Of a stretch of 64,000 nucleotides of DNA, positions 8,973 to 17,459 are shown in pieces. Position numbers and translations under genes: made by a program. The stretch spans positions 36,223 through 100,222 of the forward strand of contig NZ_JAQGJV010000024.1 in assembly GCF_028290435.1 (NCBI RefSeq), written 5' to 3'. Source of the DNA: Devosia sp. (lineage in GTDB: Bacteria; Pseudomonadota; Alphaproteobacteria; Rhizobiales; Devosiaceae). Each line of letters opens with the position of its first letter. Position 1 is the first letter of the stretch. The notes beneath the pieces were generated by a model that worked only from the letters and a program-made list of their open reading frames with translations, was not told the DNA's origin and did not search any database.

Positions 8973-9002
8973 ACAAAAAACCCCCGGTTTCCCGAGGGTT
9001 TT
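8973..9002 (-). terminator. Rho-independent terminator downstream of tRNA-Met
   Basis: Read on the minus strand, the sequence forms AAAACCC-TCGG-GAAA-CCGG-GGGTTTTTT, a strong stem with a GNRA-type tetraloop followed by a U-rich tail. It lies directly after the tRNA 3' end. On the plus strand it also offers a shorter U-run after the lacI-type gene, so it may work in both directions. Confidence 0.75.
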
Positions 9003-9005
9003 GAA

Positions 9006-9082
9006 TGGTAGCGAAGCCCAGATTTGAACTGGGGACACACGGATTATGATTCCGCTGCTCTAACCAACTGAGCTACTCCGCT
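9006..9082 (-). tRNA. tRNA-Met (anticodon CAT, elongator type)
   Basis: The minus strand folds as a complete 77-nt tRNA. The 5' acceptor strand AGCGGAG pairs with CTTCGCT, the D-arm is GCTC-AGTTGGTTA-GAGC, and the anticodon stem GCGGA/TCCGT encloses loop ATCATAA with anticodon CAT. The T-arm is CCCAG-TTCAAAT-CTGGG, and the discriminator A is followed by an encoded CCA. The A-T first pair excludes the initiator tRNA only weakly. A lysidine-modified tRNA-Ile2 is the other CAT possibility, but the sequence looks like elongator Met. Confidence 0.92.
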
Positions 9083-9183
9083 CCAGGAACCTGTTTCGGC
9101 GAGCCGAACGGTCGAGCGCCTAGAGTGCGCGCCGACTTCTTAAATTTGTGATGCGGCACTGTCAAGCGCAAGGCGTGGCCTGT

Positions 9184-10638
9184 TCAATTGTTTAAGGTAT
9201 GCCAGTGATCACGCACGAGGGCTAGGTCCTGCTCAAATTTTGCCTGCTCCACAGCAGCCAGGTTTCGATCCGGGATGCGCAGCAGGTAGGACGGGTGGTT
9301 GGTGACGAACAATACCGTGCGGTCCTCCATGGCGATCGGCGCGCCGCGCAGTTTGGATATAGTGGCGGTCTTGCCCAGAATGCTCGTTGCGGCCGTGGCG
9401 CCAAGGGCAACGATCACCTTGGGTTTGACGAAGGCCCGTTCCAGATTAAGCCAGAATTTACAAGCTGTTACCTCCCCGGCGTCGGGGCGCCGGTGAATGC
9501 GTTTCTTGCCGCGCGGCTCGAATTTGAAGTGCTTGACGGCATTGGTGACGTAGACGCGGGAGCGGTCGATGCCGACCTTTTCCACCGCAGCGTCGAACAC
9601 CTTGCCGGCTGGGCCGACGAAGGGTTTGCCGGCCAGATCCTCCTGATCGCCCGGCTGCTCTCCGACAAACATGATGTCGGCGTTTTCGGGGCCTTCGCCA
9701 AACACCGCCTGCGTGGCGTGCTCGTAGAGAGGACAGCGTTGGCAGCCCTGCACTGCGGCACGGGCGTCGGCGAGGCTCGTGATCTCAGATTGTTGTTCTT
9801 TATCAATGGCCTGCCGCTCTGCACGCTTGAGGTGGTGCGATGGCGGCTGGCTGGCTGTGCGTTCGATCATGGCTTGCTCCGCTTCCTTGGCGCCTCGGAT
9901 CAGAGCAGGAATGAGTTCGGCTTCGGGGAGGTTGCGCCAGTATTTGACCGCCATTTCCGATTTCATCATCGCCACCTTCAGGCGGGCGGGGTTGAAGATG
10001 GAGGCGAAGTAGGTTTTCCAATCCTCCTCCACGGCATCATCGGGCGGCACATCGGCCTTGGTGCCGCCGTCGCCGAAGGCCAGGGTTTCCCCATCCCAAT
10101 AGGCGGAACTGTACGGCGTAACGATCGCCCACATCATGCCGGTGAACCGGCGCTCGAAAAATGGCGCAGTCATTTCAAGCACATAGTGATCGGGTTCGAA
10201 CCAGGCGGCGAACCGTTCGAGGCCTGAATCATCGACTATCGACTTGAACCGGATGAAGGCTTTCATCTTGTGGCTCTCGCGCCGAACGGCACTTTCCATC
10301 CGGGTCAGCCGGACGATGTCGGGGTGAGATGCGACCTCGATAATCCCGCGATCGGCTTGCAGGCGCCAGAGCAGACGGTAGAGCAGGTCGAACCGCTCTG
10401 GATCGCTATGGCATACCGCCGTGCGCGCCAGCGCCATGAAGGCTGGCGGGACGGCGCCGACGGGGTGGTTTTTACCAGCATGCTGGATTTCTTGCTCAGT
10501 TTGCTCGAACAGGCCGGGCTCCGACTTCGGATCACGCCAGATGACCTCTTCGGGCGACACACCTCCCCGCAGCAATTCGCGCGCTTGACCGCGCCATTCG
10601 TCAAAATCGTTCAGCGATTGCAGGATGACGGTTCGCAT
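9184..10638 (-). CDS. UdgX-type uracil-DNA glycosylase fused to an N-terminal DUF4130 domain
   Basis: This 484-residue fusion combines a DUF4130 (TIGR03915-like) region over about residues 1-250 with a C-terminal Fe-S uracil-DNA glycosylase. In the glycosylase, GEQPGDQED is motif A at residues 326-334 and GPAGKVFD follows. Cys299, Cys302 and Cys393 are candidate cluster ligands. The loop KKRIH at 378-382 matches the KRRIH insertion that defines UdgX, whose His (here His382) forms a covalent bond with the uracil-site sugar. The closing motif is VLFVTNHPSYLLRIPD. The gene overlaps the upstream radical SAM gene by one base. Such pairs are found in many Hyphomicrobiales. The function of DUF4130 is unknown. 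Confidence 0.9.
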   Translation of the reverse strand: MRTVILQSLNDFDEWRGQARELLRGGVSPEEVIWRDPKSEPGLFEQTEQEIQHAGKNHPVGAVPPAFMALARTAVCHSDPERFDLLYRLLWRLQADRGIIEVASHPDIVRLTRMESAVRRESHKMKAFIRFKSIVDDSGLERFAAWFEPDHYVLEMTAPFFERRFTGMMWAIVTPYSSAYWDGETLAFGDGGTKADVPPDDAVEEDWKTYFASIFNPARLKVAMMKSEMAVKYWRNLPEAELIPALIRGAKEAEQAMIERTASQPPSHHLKRAERQAIDKEQQSEITSLADARAAVQGCQRCPLYEHATQAVFGEGPENADIMFVGEQPGDQEDLAGKPFVGPAGKVFDAAVEKVGIDRSRVYVTNAVKHFKFEPRGKKRIHRRPDAGEVTACKFWLNLERAFVKPKVIVALGATAATSILGKTATISKLRGAPIAMEDRTVLFVTNHPSYLLRIPDRNLAAVEQAKFEQDLALVRDHWHTLNN

Positions 10639-11894
10639 CAGAACAGTCTCAACTGTTCCGGCTGCGGTTCAAGCCTGGCGCGCAGTTTGTGATCGTCGGT
10701 CAAGCCCCCCGGCGTCCAGTCCACGGTTTCGACGAAGGGGCGGACCTTGTCGATCGAGCCGGCGATGAGTGCCAGATCGTCCAGGCGTAAACTGTGATGG
10801 CGGCGCGTGGCGATGATGCGCTCGACGCTGCGAGTGCCGAGACCCGGAACGCGCAGCAGCAGTTCCTTATCGGCGCGGTTGATGTCGACCGGAAATTTTT
10901 GGCGCTGTGTGAGTGCCCAGGCCAGTTTTGGATCGATGGCGAGATCGAGCAGGCCATCGCTGCCGCCGGAGACAATTTCGGGCACGTCGAAGCCATAAAA
11001 GCGGATCAGCCAATCGGCCTGATAAAGGCGATGCTCGCGCATCAGTGGCGGGGCCTTGAGCGGCAGGCGGGCGCTGCTGTCGGGAATGGGCGAGAACGCC
11101 GAATAATAGACGCGGCGCAATTTGTAGCCGGAATAGAGCCCAGCGGCGCGGGTCAGGATGGCGTTGTCGTCGGCCTTATCGGCACCGACGATCATCTGCG
11201 TCGATTGGCCGGCGGGTGCGAACTTGGCGGGTTGGGCCTTGGCCTTCCTGTCCGGCTTGGCCTCGGCCAGCTTGCCGCGGATATTGGCCATGGCGGTGCG
11301 GATTTCGCCCGGGCGCTTTTCAGGAGCGAAGGTTTCGAGCCCCACATCGGTGGGCATTTCGATATTGGTGGAGAGCCGGTCGGCCCAACGGCCGGCTTCC
11401 GCGAGGATTTCCGGGGCGGCATTGGGGATGACCTTGAGGTGGATATAGCCCCCGAAGCTGTGGTCCTGCCGCAGGCTACGGGCGACGCGGACCAGTTCCT
11501 CCATCGTGTAGTCGGGCGAGCGGATGATGCCGGAGGACAGGAACAGGCCCTCGATATAGTTGCGCTTGTAGAAATCCAACGTCAGCCGAACCACTTCCTC
11601 GACGCTGAACCGGGCGCGCTCGACATTGGAGGACGAGCGATTGACGCAATAGACGCAATCGTAGACGCAAAAATTGGTCAGCAGTATCTTGAGCAGCGAG
11701 ATGCAGCGACCGTCGGGCGCATAGGAGTGGCAGATGCCGCTGCCCTCGGTCGAGCCGATGCCACCGCTCTGGCGGCTGTCGCGCTTTTCCGTGCCGCTCG
11801 AGGCGCAGGACGCATCGTATTTCGCGGCGTCGGACAGCACGGCCAGTTTGCGGCGAAGCGTGAGCGCAGCCATATCAGTTCCCGGTTTGTTCAC
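10638..11894 (-). CDS. Putative DNA modification/repair radical SAM protein (TIGR03916-like)
   Basis: This 418-residue protein carries the radical SAM cluster motif CVYDCVYC with Cys76, Cys80 and Cys83. It follows the family segment SGICHSYAPDGRCISLLKILLTN. LFLSSGIIRSPDYTMEELVRV and ETFAPEKRPGEI are also characteristic. The C-terminus has a helix-hairpin-helix, INRADKELLLRVPGLGTRSVERII, suited to DNA binding. The stop codon overlaps the start of the UdgX/DUF4130 gene by one base, matching the known co-occurrence of these two families. The reaction has not been defined to my knowledge. Met8 is a possible alternative start. Confidence 0.9.
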   Translation of the reverse strand: MNKPGTDMAALTLRRKLAVLSDAAKYDASCASSGTEKRDSRQSGGIGSTEGSGICHSYAPDGRCISLLKILLTNFCVYDCVYCVNRSSSNVERARFSVEEVVRLTLDFYKRNYIEGLFLSSGIIRSPDYTMEELVRVARSLRQDHSFGGYIHLKVIPNAAPEILAEAGRWADRLSTNIEMPTDVGLETFAPEKRPGEIRTAMANIRGKLAEAKPDRKAKAQPAKFAPAGQSTQMIVGADKADDNAILTRAAGLYSGYKLRRVYYSAFSPIPDSSARLPLKAPPLMREHRLYQADWLIRFYGFDVPEIVSGGSDGLLDLAIDPKLAWALTQRQKFPVDINRADKELLLRVPGLGTRSVERIIATRRHHSLRLDDLALIAGSIDKVRPFVETVDWTPGGLTDDHKLRARLEPQPEQLRLF

Positions 11895-11998
11895 GACTAG
11901 TCATAGCGTGAGTCAACGTGGCGCGCATTGCAAAATGACACGTGTCGGCGGATTGTGATGTGGAAGAGCGAATTGCCGCTGAACCCAGCCCAAACTGG

Positions 11999-12122
11999 AT
12001 GTCACCCCGGCGCAGGCCGGGGCCCAGCCCGAGATCGATCAACGCGCCGCCAGATGGCGGGACGACCTTGCGGCTGCGTGGCGGCATCTCAAGATGGGCC
12101 CAGGCCTTCGCCGGGGTAACAT
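11999..12122. repeat. Long imperfect intergenic inverted repeat
   Basis: The left arm ATGTCACCCCGGCGCAGGCC and continuing GGGGCCC is mirrored at the right end by GGGCCCAGGCCTTCGCCGG and GGTAACAT, about 28-bp arms around an 70-bp GC-rich centre. It fills the gap between the divergent radical SAM gene and the ring-cleaving dioxygenase gene. Elements with the CACCCCGGCGCAGGCCGGGG type arm are common intergenic repeats in alphaproteobacteria. The remainder of 11895-12271 shows no gene. Confidence 0.75.
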
Positions 12123-12271
12123 CGAGTTTGTGGAGGCTTCTGATGCCCAGCACTGCACGCATGAGCGTTCAACAATCAGCAACAGCTCGTTGCAATTAGC
12201 CTGCTTCTGCTACCTGCGCCGTTGACCTACATCTTGGGCAACGACGCCAAGCGCCAATTCAGGAGACCGAC

Positions 12272-13222
12272 ATGACCTTGCAACTCTCAGGCATCCATCA
12301 CCTCACCGCCGTCACCGCCGATGCTCCCCGGAACCTCAAGTTCTACACCCAGACCCTGGGCATGCGGCTGATCAAGAAGACCGTCAATCAGGACCAGACC
12401 GAGGCCTATCACCTGTTCTATGGTGATGGCGTTGCCTCGCCCGGCGCCGACCTGACCTTTTTCGATTTCGACGCGGCCCGCGAAAAGCGCGGCAACCACA
12501 CCGTCAGCCGCACTGGCCTGCGGGTCGATAGCGAGGACACTCTGAACTGGTGGAAGAACCACCTGCAGAGCAACAATGTGGGCACCAGCGCCATAAAGGA
12601 GCGGGCCGGTCATTTGTCGCTCGACTTCGAGGATTTCGAAGGCCAGCGCTTCCGTATGGTCACCGATGGGGTCAATACGGTCATTCCCTGGGCCAAGTCC
12701 CCGGTGCCGGCTGACAAGCAGATCATTGGCCTGGGTCCAATTACCCTGGCGGTGCCGGCTCTGGAGCGCACCGAGGTGGTGCTGACCCAGGTAATGAACA
12801 TGCGCAAGGTGCGCACCTATCCGGCCACCAGCACACTGGGTGAAACCCATGTGTTCGAGATGGGCGAAGGCGGCCCTGCTGCCGAGGTCCATGTCGTGGT
12901 CGACCCGACCCAGCCGGCGGCCCGTCCGGGCGCTGGTGGCGTGCATCACGTGGCCTTCCGCACCCCGGACCAGGATAGCCTGCGCCAGTGGATCGCCCGC
13001 GTCAGCCAGGCTGGGCTGCGCTCCAGTGGGGAGGTCGAACGGTTCTATTTCACCTCGCTCTACTTCCGCGAGCCCAATGGCATCCTGTTCGAAATCGCCA
13101 CCGACGTGCCCGGCTTCGCGGCCGACGAGCCGATGGAGAGCCTGGGCGAAAAGCTGTCGCTGCCGCCATTTTTGGAGAGCAGGCGCGCCAGCATCGAGGC
13201 TAACCTCAAGCCGCTCGACTAG
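12272..13222 (+). CDS. Ring-cleaving dioxygenase, glyoxalase/VOC superfamily (MhqO/MhqA-like)
   Basis: This 316-residue protein is built of two VOC modules. The first begins SGIHHLTAVTADAPRNLKFYTQTLGMRLIKKTVNQD, and the second contains GVHHVAFRTPDQDSLRQWI. The metal triad fits one His in GIHHLT, one in GVHHVAF and the Glu in NGILFEIATDVPGF. This arrangement matches hydroquinone-type ring-cleaving dioxygenases annotated as MhqO/MhqA, which handle quinone or hydroquinone stress. The start is preceded by AGGAGA. The gene stands alone, and no aromatic-degradation partners are nearby. The substrate is inferred from family resemblance. Confidence 0.85.
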   Translation: MTLQLSGIHHLTAVTADAPRNLKFYTQTLGMRLIKKTVNQDQTEAYHLFYGDGVASPGADLTFFDFDAAREKRGNHTVSRTGLRVDSEDTLNWWKNHLQSNNVGTSAIKERAGHLSLDFEDFEGQRFRMVTDGVNTVIPWAKSPVPADKQIIGLGPITLAVPALERTEVVLTQVMNMRKVRTYPATSTLGETHVFEMGEGGPAAEVHVVVDPTQPAARPGAGGVHHVAFRTPDQDSLRQWIARVSQAGLRSSGEVERFYFTSLYFREPNGILFEIATDVPGFAADEPMESLGEKLSLPPFLESRRASIEANLKPLD

Positions 13223-13358
13223 ACTGCTGGAAAAGATCGTTGCAAACTGTGGCCGTCGGGAAACTCCCGGCGGCCAATTGCCGTTCTTTCACCGTTAATT
13301 AGCGTTTCCGGCCGGTAGATTGATGTTTCCGCCGGTTGGTCCAAGAAGTTTTCAGCCT

Positions 13359-14315
13359 ATGCCAAACGACGATCCGATCTCTCCGCAAATTTTGTCGGAC
13401 ATGCTGATGCGCATGTTCGAGTTCGCGCCCGTGGCGATGACCATCACCACCAGCGACGTCGCCAATTCGCGCTACGTCAAGGTCAACGACGCCTATCTGA
13501 GGCTGACCGGGCTCAAATGGGACGATATCCGTGATCGGGAACTGACCTCGTCGGGAGCCGCCATCAACAGTCCGGCCCGCGACGAGCGCCGGCGGCTGCT
13601 CGATGTGGAGGGCGCCTATCAATCCCAGGAAGTCGACATCAAGCGTGCCGACGGCACGGTCATTCCAACCCTGATCTCGGCGCAGCGCACCGAGGTGGGC
13701 GACCGCTCCTATGACATCGAGATCCTGATCGATATCTCGGCGCGAGCCAGCCTGCAGCGCGAACTCGACCAGGCCTTGATCAAGGCAGCGCGCACCGATG
13801 CGCTGACGGGCCTGCCCAACCGGTCCGCCTATGACGCCTACATCGCTGCCTGCATCGACCAGGAGGACCATTCGAGGACCGCCCTGATGCTGGCCTTCAT
13901 CGACCTCAACAGCTTCAAGCGCATCAACGATACGCTGGGCCATGCCATTGGCGACAAGGTGCTCCAGACCGTGGCGCAGCGCTTGCGCGACGGCTGCCGC
14001 GCCGGCGATTTCGTGGCGCGGCTGGGTGGGGACGAGTTCATCGTCGTGCTACCTATTCCCCAGGAAAACCTGGCGGCGGCATTTCCGGCGTTTCAGCGCA
14101 TGATGGAAGCCGTCTTCACGCCGATGGACCTGGAAGGGCGGCGCCTGAACATCGGCGCCGCGATCGGCACGGCATGCCTCGACATCAAGACCGACACGGC
14201 CGAGACCCTGCTCAACCGCGCCGACCAGTGCATGTATGAGGCCAAATCGACCGGCGGCATGCTCCACATCGTCGTGGACGATTTCCTGCGTTCGCTTCGT
14301 CGGCCGGACAAATAA
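13359..14315 (+). CDS. PAS-GGDEF protein, probable diguanylate cyclase
   Basis: The protein of about 318 residues has an N-terminal PAS-like sensor (MRMFEFAPVAMTITT, YVKVNDAYLRLTGLKWDDI, TVIPTLISAQRTEVGDRSYDIEILIDI). A C-terminal GGDEF domain starts at TDALTGLPNRSAYDAYI. The active-site loop is intact (RLGGDEFIVVL), so it should make cyclic di-GMP from GTP. An upstream inhibitory RxxD is not obvious. The frame opens earlier (TTG 13320, ATG 13323), but those residues (FPPVGPRSFQP) do not look coding, so ATG 13359 is preferred. No transmembrane segment is seen, so it is probably cytosolic. The signal sensed is unknown. Confidence 0.88.
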   Translation: MPNDDPISPQILSDMLMRMFEFAPVAMTITTSDVANSRYVKVNDAYLRLTGLKWDDIRDRELTSSGAAINSPARDERRRLLDVEGAYQSQEVDIKRADGTVIPTLISAQRTEVGDRSYDIEILIDISARASLQRELDQALIKAARTDALTGLPNRSAYDAYIAACIDQEDHSRTALMLAFIDLNSFKRINDTLGHAIGDKVLQTVAQRLRDGCRAGDFVARLGGDEFIVVLPIPQENLAAAFPAFQRMMEAVFTPMDLEGRRLNIGAAIGTACLDIKTDTAETLLNRADQCMYEAKSTGGMLHIVVDDFLRSLRRPDK

Positions 14316-14370
14316 ACGATGATGGCCCCCGGTTTGCACCGAGGGCACCTGCTCATGCTGAAGCGGCGGC

Positions 14371-16587
14371 CTATGGGGCGGCTGGTGCATCCGGCTTGGC
14401 CTGCGTGGCCGTATCGGGCTTCAGCAGCGACGCGGTCTTGATCAACCCCATGAATTCGGCGCGATAGCCGCTGGCATCGGCACCGCGGCCGGTCTGGGCC
14501 AGCATGGCGATATCGCTCCAGCTCATTGACCCGCCGTAGTTGGAGCCCTTGAGCTTCTGCCCGAAGGCGGCGACGGCGGCGGCGAACTTCATGTCGGGGC
14601 TGACCGCATCGATATTGCCATAGACCACGCTAGGCGTGACCGGGACTTCGAGCAGCTGGCTGACATCCTCGTTCGGCAGCTTGTAGCGCATCTTGAGGAA
14701 GGCGATTTCGGTCGGCGCGTTCGTCGTTGCCACCGCCGCAGGGTCGGCCGCCGGCTGGGTGTCGTAGCGCAGCGGATCGACCAGGTTGGCGCCGGAGCCG
14801 GCCGGGGTGATCTCGTAGATCGCGGTGACGGTGTGGCCCGCGCCGATATCGCCGGCATCGACCGTGTCGTTGTTGAAATCCTCGCGGTTGAGGGCGCGGG
14901 TTTCGTAGCCGATCAGCCGGTATTCGGAGACCATGGCGGGATTGAACTCGACCTGGATTTTGACGTCCTTGGCGATCATGTCGAGCGTCGAGCCACCCTC
15001 CTCCACCAGCACCTTCTGGGCCTCGCGGAAATTGTCGATATAGGCGGCATTGCCATTGCCGTTCTGGGCCAGCGCCTGCATCGTCGCGTCATCGAGATTG
15101 CCGCGGCCGAAGCCAAGTACGGAGAGGGTGACGCCCTTGTCGCGCTTGGATTTGATGAAGGTTTCAAGATCATCAGGATTGTCGATGCCGACGTTGAAAT
15201 CGCCATCGGTGGCCAGGATCACGCGGTTGGTGCCATCGGTGACCTTGGCCTGTTCGGCCAGCTGATAGGCCAGCTCGATGCCCTCGGCACCGGCCGTGCT
15301 GCCGCCGGCTGCGAGATTATCCAGCGCGGCCAGGATCTTGGCCTTGTCATCAGCCTTGGTGGGCTCCAGCACCACGCCGGCCGAACCCGCATAGGCTACG
15401 ATCGAGACCGTGTCCTTGGCGGAAAGCTGATCGACCAGCAGCGCAAAGGCGCGCTTCAGCAGCGGCAGCTTGTTGGGCTCATCCATCGAGCCGGAGGTAT
15501 CGATGAGGAAGACGAGGTTGCTCGGCTTGTCCTCGCCGGCTGGGGGCACGTAGCCCTTGATGCCGATATGGAGGAGCTGCGTCTTGGGATTCCAGGGGGT
15601 GTGGAACACCGCCATGGTGGGCTTGAACGGCACCGCGGCGCTATCGGCCGGGGCGTAGTCATAGGGGAAATAGTTGATCAACTCTTCCAGCCGCACCGCG
15701 TCGGGCTCGGGCACATAGCCGTCGTCGAGCATGGAGCGGACGTAGGAATAGCTGGCGGTGTCAACATCGATCGAGAAGGTCGAGACCGGCTCGTCGGCCA
15801 CCACCTTGAGGCGCGATTCATCGAATTGGGTGAACTCGTCGCCGCTCGGCTCGGTCGCGATCTGCGCGGGCATGGCGTAGAAATCGCCTTCGGGCGCAAC
15901 GATGCCGGCCGACGGGGCCGCGCGGGTCTGCATGCGGCTGAGCGATCCGCCCACGACCGAGGCTGGCGGCGGCGCCATTTCGTTTTCGCTAGCCAGCATG
16001 TTGGCCTGCCCCGACGCTGCGCTATCCTGTGCCATGGGCTCAGGCTGCACCATGGGCGGCTTGGCAGGCACCGCTTCCGCCTTGGGCGCTGCCGTCGGAG
16101 TGGCGGGCGTCTGGGCAACGGGCGCCGTGGTAGTGAGCTCCGCCGGAGTATCCGTGCGCTCGTCGTTGGGCTGCTTCGTCGCGACCGGGTTGGTCTCTGT
16201 CGGCAGCGTCGTCGGCGGCGGCGTCAGTTTCGGGACCGCATCGGCCACGGGGTTGGTATCGACCGGCACGCGATCAGCCGGGCTCATCGCGGTGGAATTG
16301 TAGAGCTGATAGCCGAGCGGCAGTAGCAGCAGAGCAATCGCGGCGGTACCGATGGGGAGACGCATGTCCATGATCGATTTCCCTTTCAAGGAAGTGATGA
16401 TGGAACTGAGACGGCTGGGCCGGCGAACTCCTTGGGTCGCGGTTGAAGTATTTTTTGCGGTTTCGGTTTTGGCGGCTTCGAATGCCATCATGCTGGCCGC
16501 CAGCGCGCGCTTTTTCGCGGCGTCGGACGGGGCCGGTGCCTTGATGTCTTTCAGCGCTTTGAAGCCGTCGTTCATGTCATTGCTCAT
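14371..16587 (-). CDS. Membrane-anchored von Willebrand factor A protein (YfbK-like, DUF3520)
   Basis: This 738-residue protein has a cytoplasmic N-terminal segment of about 75 residues, with KALKDIKAPAPSDAAKKRALAASMMAF. One transmembrane helix (LPIGTAAIALLLLPLGYQLY) follows, then a long Pro/Ala/Thr-rich linker and a vWF_A_N region (STFSIDVDTASYSYVRSML). The vWA domain has the MIDAS motif DTSGSMD, and a C-terminal DUF3520-type domain ends near residue 720. The bulk should lie in the periplasm. Its start overlaps the stop of the upstream ECF sigma factor by 4 bp, so the two are co-translated. The N-terminal segment is a candidate anti-sigma region, which is inference only. Confidence 0.88.
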   Translation of the reverse strand: MSNDMNDGFKALKDIKAPAPSDAAKKRALAASMMAFEAAKTETAKNTSTATQGVRRPSRLSSIITSLKGKSIMDMRLPIGTAAIALLLLPLGYQLYNSTAMSPADRVPVDTNPVADAVPKLTPPPTTLPTETNPVATKQPNDERTDTPAELTTTAPVAQTPATPTAAPKAEAVPAKPPMVQPEPMAQDSAASGQANMLASENEMAPPPASVVGGSLSRMQTRAAPSAGIVAPEGDFYAMPAQIATEPSGDEFTQFDESRLKVVADEPVSTFSIDVDTASYSYVRSMLDDGYVPEPDAVRLEELINYFPYDYAPADSAAVPFKPTMAVFHTPWNPKTQLLHIGIKGYVPPAGEDKPSNLVFLIDTSGSMDEPNKLPLLKRAFALLVDQLSAKDTVSIVAYAGSAGVVLEPTKADDKAKILAALDNLAAGGSTAGAEGIELAYQLAEQAKVTDGTNRVILATDGDFNVGIDNPDDLETFIKSKRDKGVTLSVLGFGRGNLDDATMQALAQNGNGNAAYIDNFREAQKVLVEEGGSTLDMIAKDVKIQVEFNPAMVSEYRLIGYETRALNREDFNNDTVDAGDIGAGHTVTAIYEITPAGSGANLVDPLRYDTQPAADPAAVATTNAPTEIAFLKMRYKLPNEDVSQLLEVPVTPSVVYGNIDAVSPDMKFAAAVAAFGQKLKGSNYGGSMSWSDIAMLAQTGRGADASGYRAEFMGLIKTASLLKPDTATQAKPDAPAAP

Positions 16588-17153
16588 AACAAACCCCTCA
16601 GGGTCTTTTTCGCCTCGTGAATGTGCCAGGAGACGGTTGCTTCCTTGCAGCCCATGATTTCGCCTGCCGCTGCGTGGCTCAGCTCTTCGGCATAAACCAA
16701 GAGGACTGCATCGCGTTGCTGCTCCGGCAGGCGGCGCACCGCGTCCCAGAGCTGGCGGCTGGTTGCCGCTTCTTCTTGGTCGGGCGGGGTGTCCTCGGGG
16801 CTCACTTCCGCCAGGGCGTCATTGCCTCTATTGGCCCGGCCGCGGGCCCGCTGCATGTCGCGCACGGCGTTCAGCGTGATCCGGTAGAGCCAGCTTCCGA
16901 ACGCCGAGCGTCCGTCGAAGCTCTTGATGACGCTGCCAAGCTTGACGCAGACGTCCTGCGCTATGTCCTCGGCATCGCTGCGATGGCCGCTCCACTTGTA
17001 GGCAGTGCGATAGATCAGGTCGTAGTGGGCCTCGATCAAGGCGGCGAAGGCCTCGCTGTCGCCCTTTTGCGCACGCGCCACCAGCGCCCGAACCTGTGTC
17101 GCGGCGTCGGCGATCGGTGGTGCGGCAGACAGTCCCATCACCTCGGCATACAC
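16584..17153 (-). CDS. ECF-family RNA polymerase sigma factor
   Basis: This 189-residue protein has sigma region 2 (LIEAHYDLIYRTAYKWSGHRSDAEDIAQDVCVKL) and region 4 (LPEQQRDAVLLVYAEELSHAAAGEIMGCKEATVSWHIHEAKKTL), joined by an acidic linker. This is the normal ECF architecture without extra domains. It overlaps the vWA membrane protein gene by 4 bp, and no canonical zinc-binding or RskA-like anti-sigma gene is adjacent. The vWA protein may therefore be its membrane partner. An inverted repeat at 17203-17219 lies in its upstream region. Its target promoters are unknown. Confidence 0.9.
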   Translation of the reverse strand: MYAEVMGLSAAPPIADAATQVRALVARAQKGDSEAFAALIEAHYDLIYRTAYKWSGHRSDAEDIAQDVCVKLGSVIKSFDGRSAFGSWLYRITLNAVRDMQRARGRANRGNDALAEVSPEDTPPDQEEAATSRQLWDAVRRLPEQQRDAVLLVYAEELSHAAAGEIMGCKEATVSWHIHEAKKTLRGLL

Positions 17154-17202
17154 TCTGCTGGCCTTAACCTAGCGTCCCTTATAGTGCTAAGACGCCGGGG
17201 CT

Positions 17203-17219
17203 CACCCATTCCTTGGGTG
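17203..17219. promoter_or_regulatory. Inverted repeat between divergent ECF and small membrane protein genes
   Basis: CACCCA-TTCCT-TGGGTG has perfect 6-bp arms with a 5-bp spacer. It lies about 50 bp upstream of the sigma factor start and about 30 bp upstream of the divergent small membrane protein start. The position suits an operator acting on either promoter. No regulator can be assigned. Confidence 0.35.
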
Positions 17220-17247
17220 CATTCCAAAGATTTATTGAGGCACCGCC

Positions 17248-17457
17248 ATGAGCCCCCTGAACAGCAATCGCCTCGTCCTGCTGATTTTCATCGTGCTGGG
17301 GATCATCACCATCGGCGCCACGCTGGTGTCGAACTTCGGCATGTGGGGCTATTACGACCGCACCGAGGCCGAGCAGCACATCGCCCCCGAGGATGCGATC
17401 CCGCTGCCCAAGCCGATGCCGGGCCAGGAAGTCCCGGCTCCGGCGCCAGCGCAGTAG
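17248..17457 (+). CDS. Small single-span membrane protein, hypothetical
   Basis: This 69-residue protein has one transmembrane helix (LVLLIFIVLGIITIGATLV) and a Pro-rich, probably periplasmic tail (EDAIPLPKPMPGQEVPAPAPAQ). The tail composition and the clean helix suggest a real gene. It is transcribed away from the ECF-vWA operon and ends two bases before the convergent mnmA stop. No family is recognised. Confidence 0.6.
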   Translation: MSPLNSNRLVLLIFIVLGIITIGATLVSNFGMWGYYDRTEAEQHIAPEDAIPLPKPMPGQEVPAPAPAQ

Positions 17458-17459
17458 CT

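Noticed and set aside
14316..14370. Hairpin CCCCGGT-TTGC-ACCGAGGG between the GGDEF and vWA genes as a terminator
   Set aside because: No T-run follows on either strand, so it is too weak to list as a terminator.
17160..17247. ECF-type autoregulatory promoter (GGAAT... CGTCTT) upstream of the sigma factor
   Set aside because: The spacing of 13 bp between the two elements is too short for an ECF promoter.
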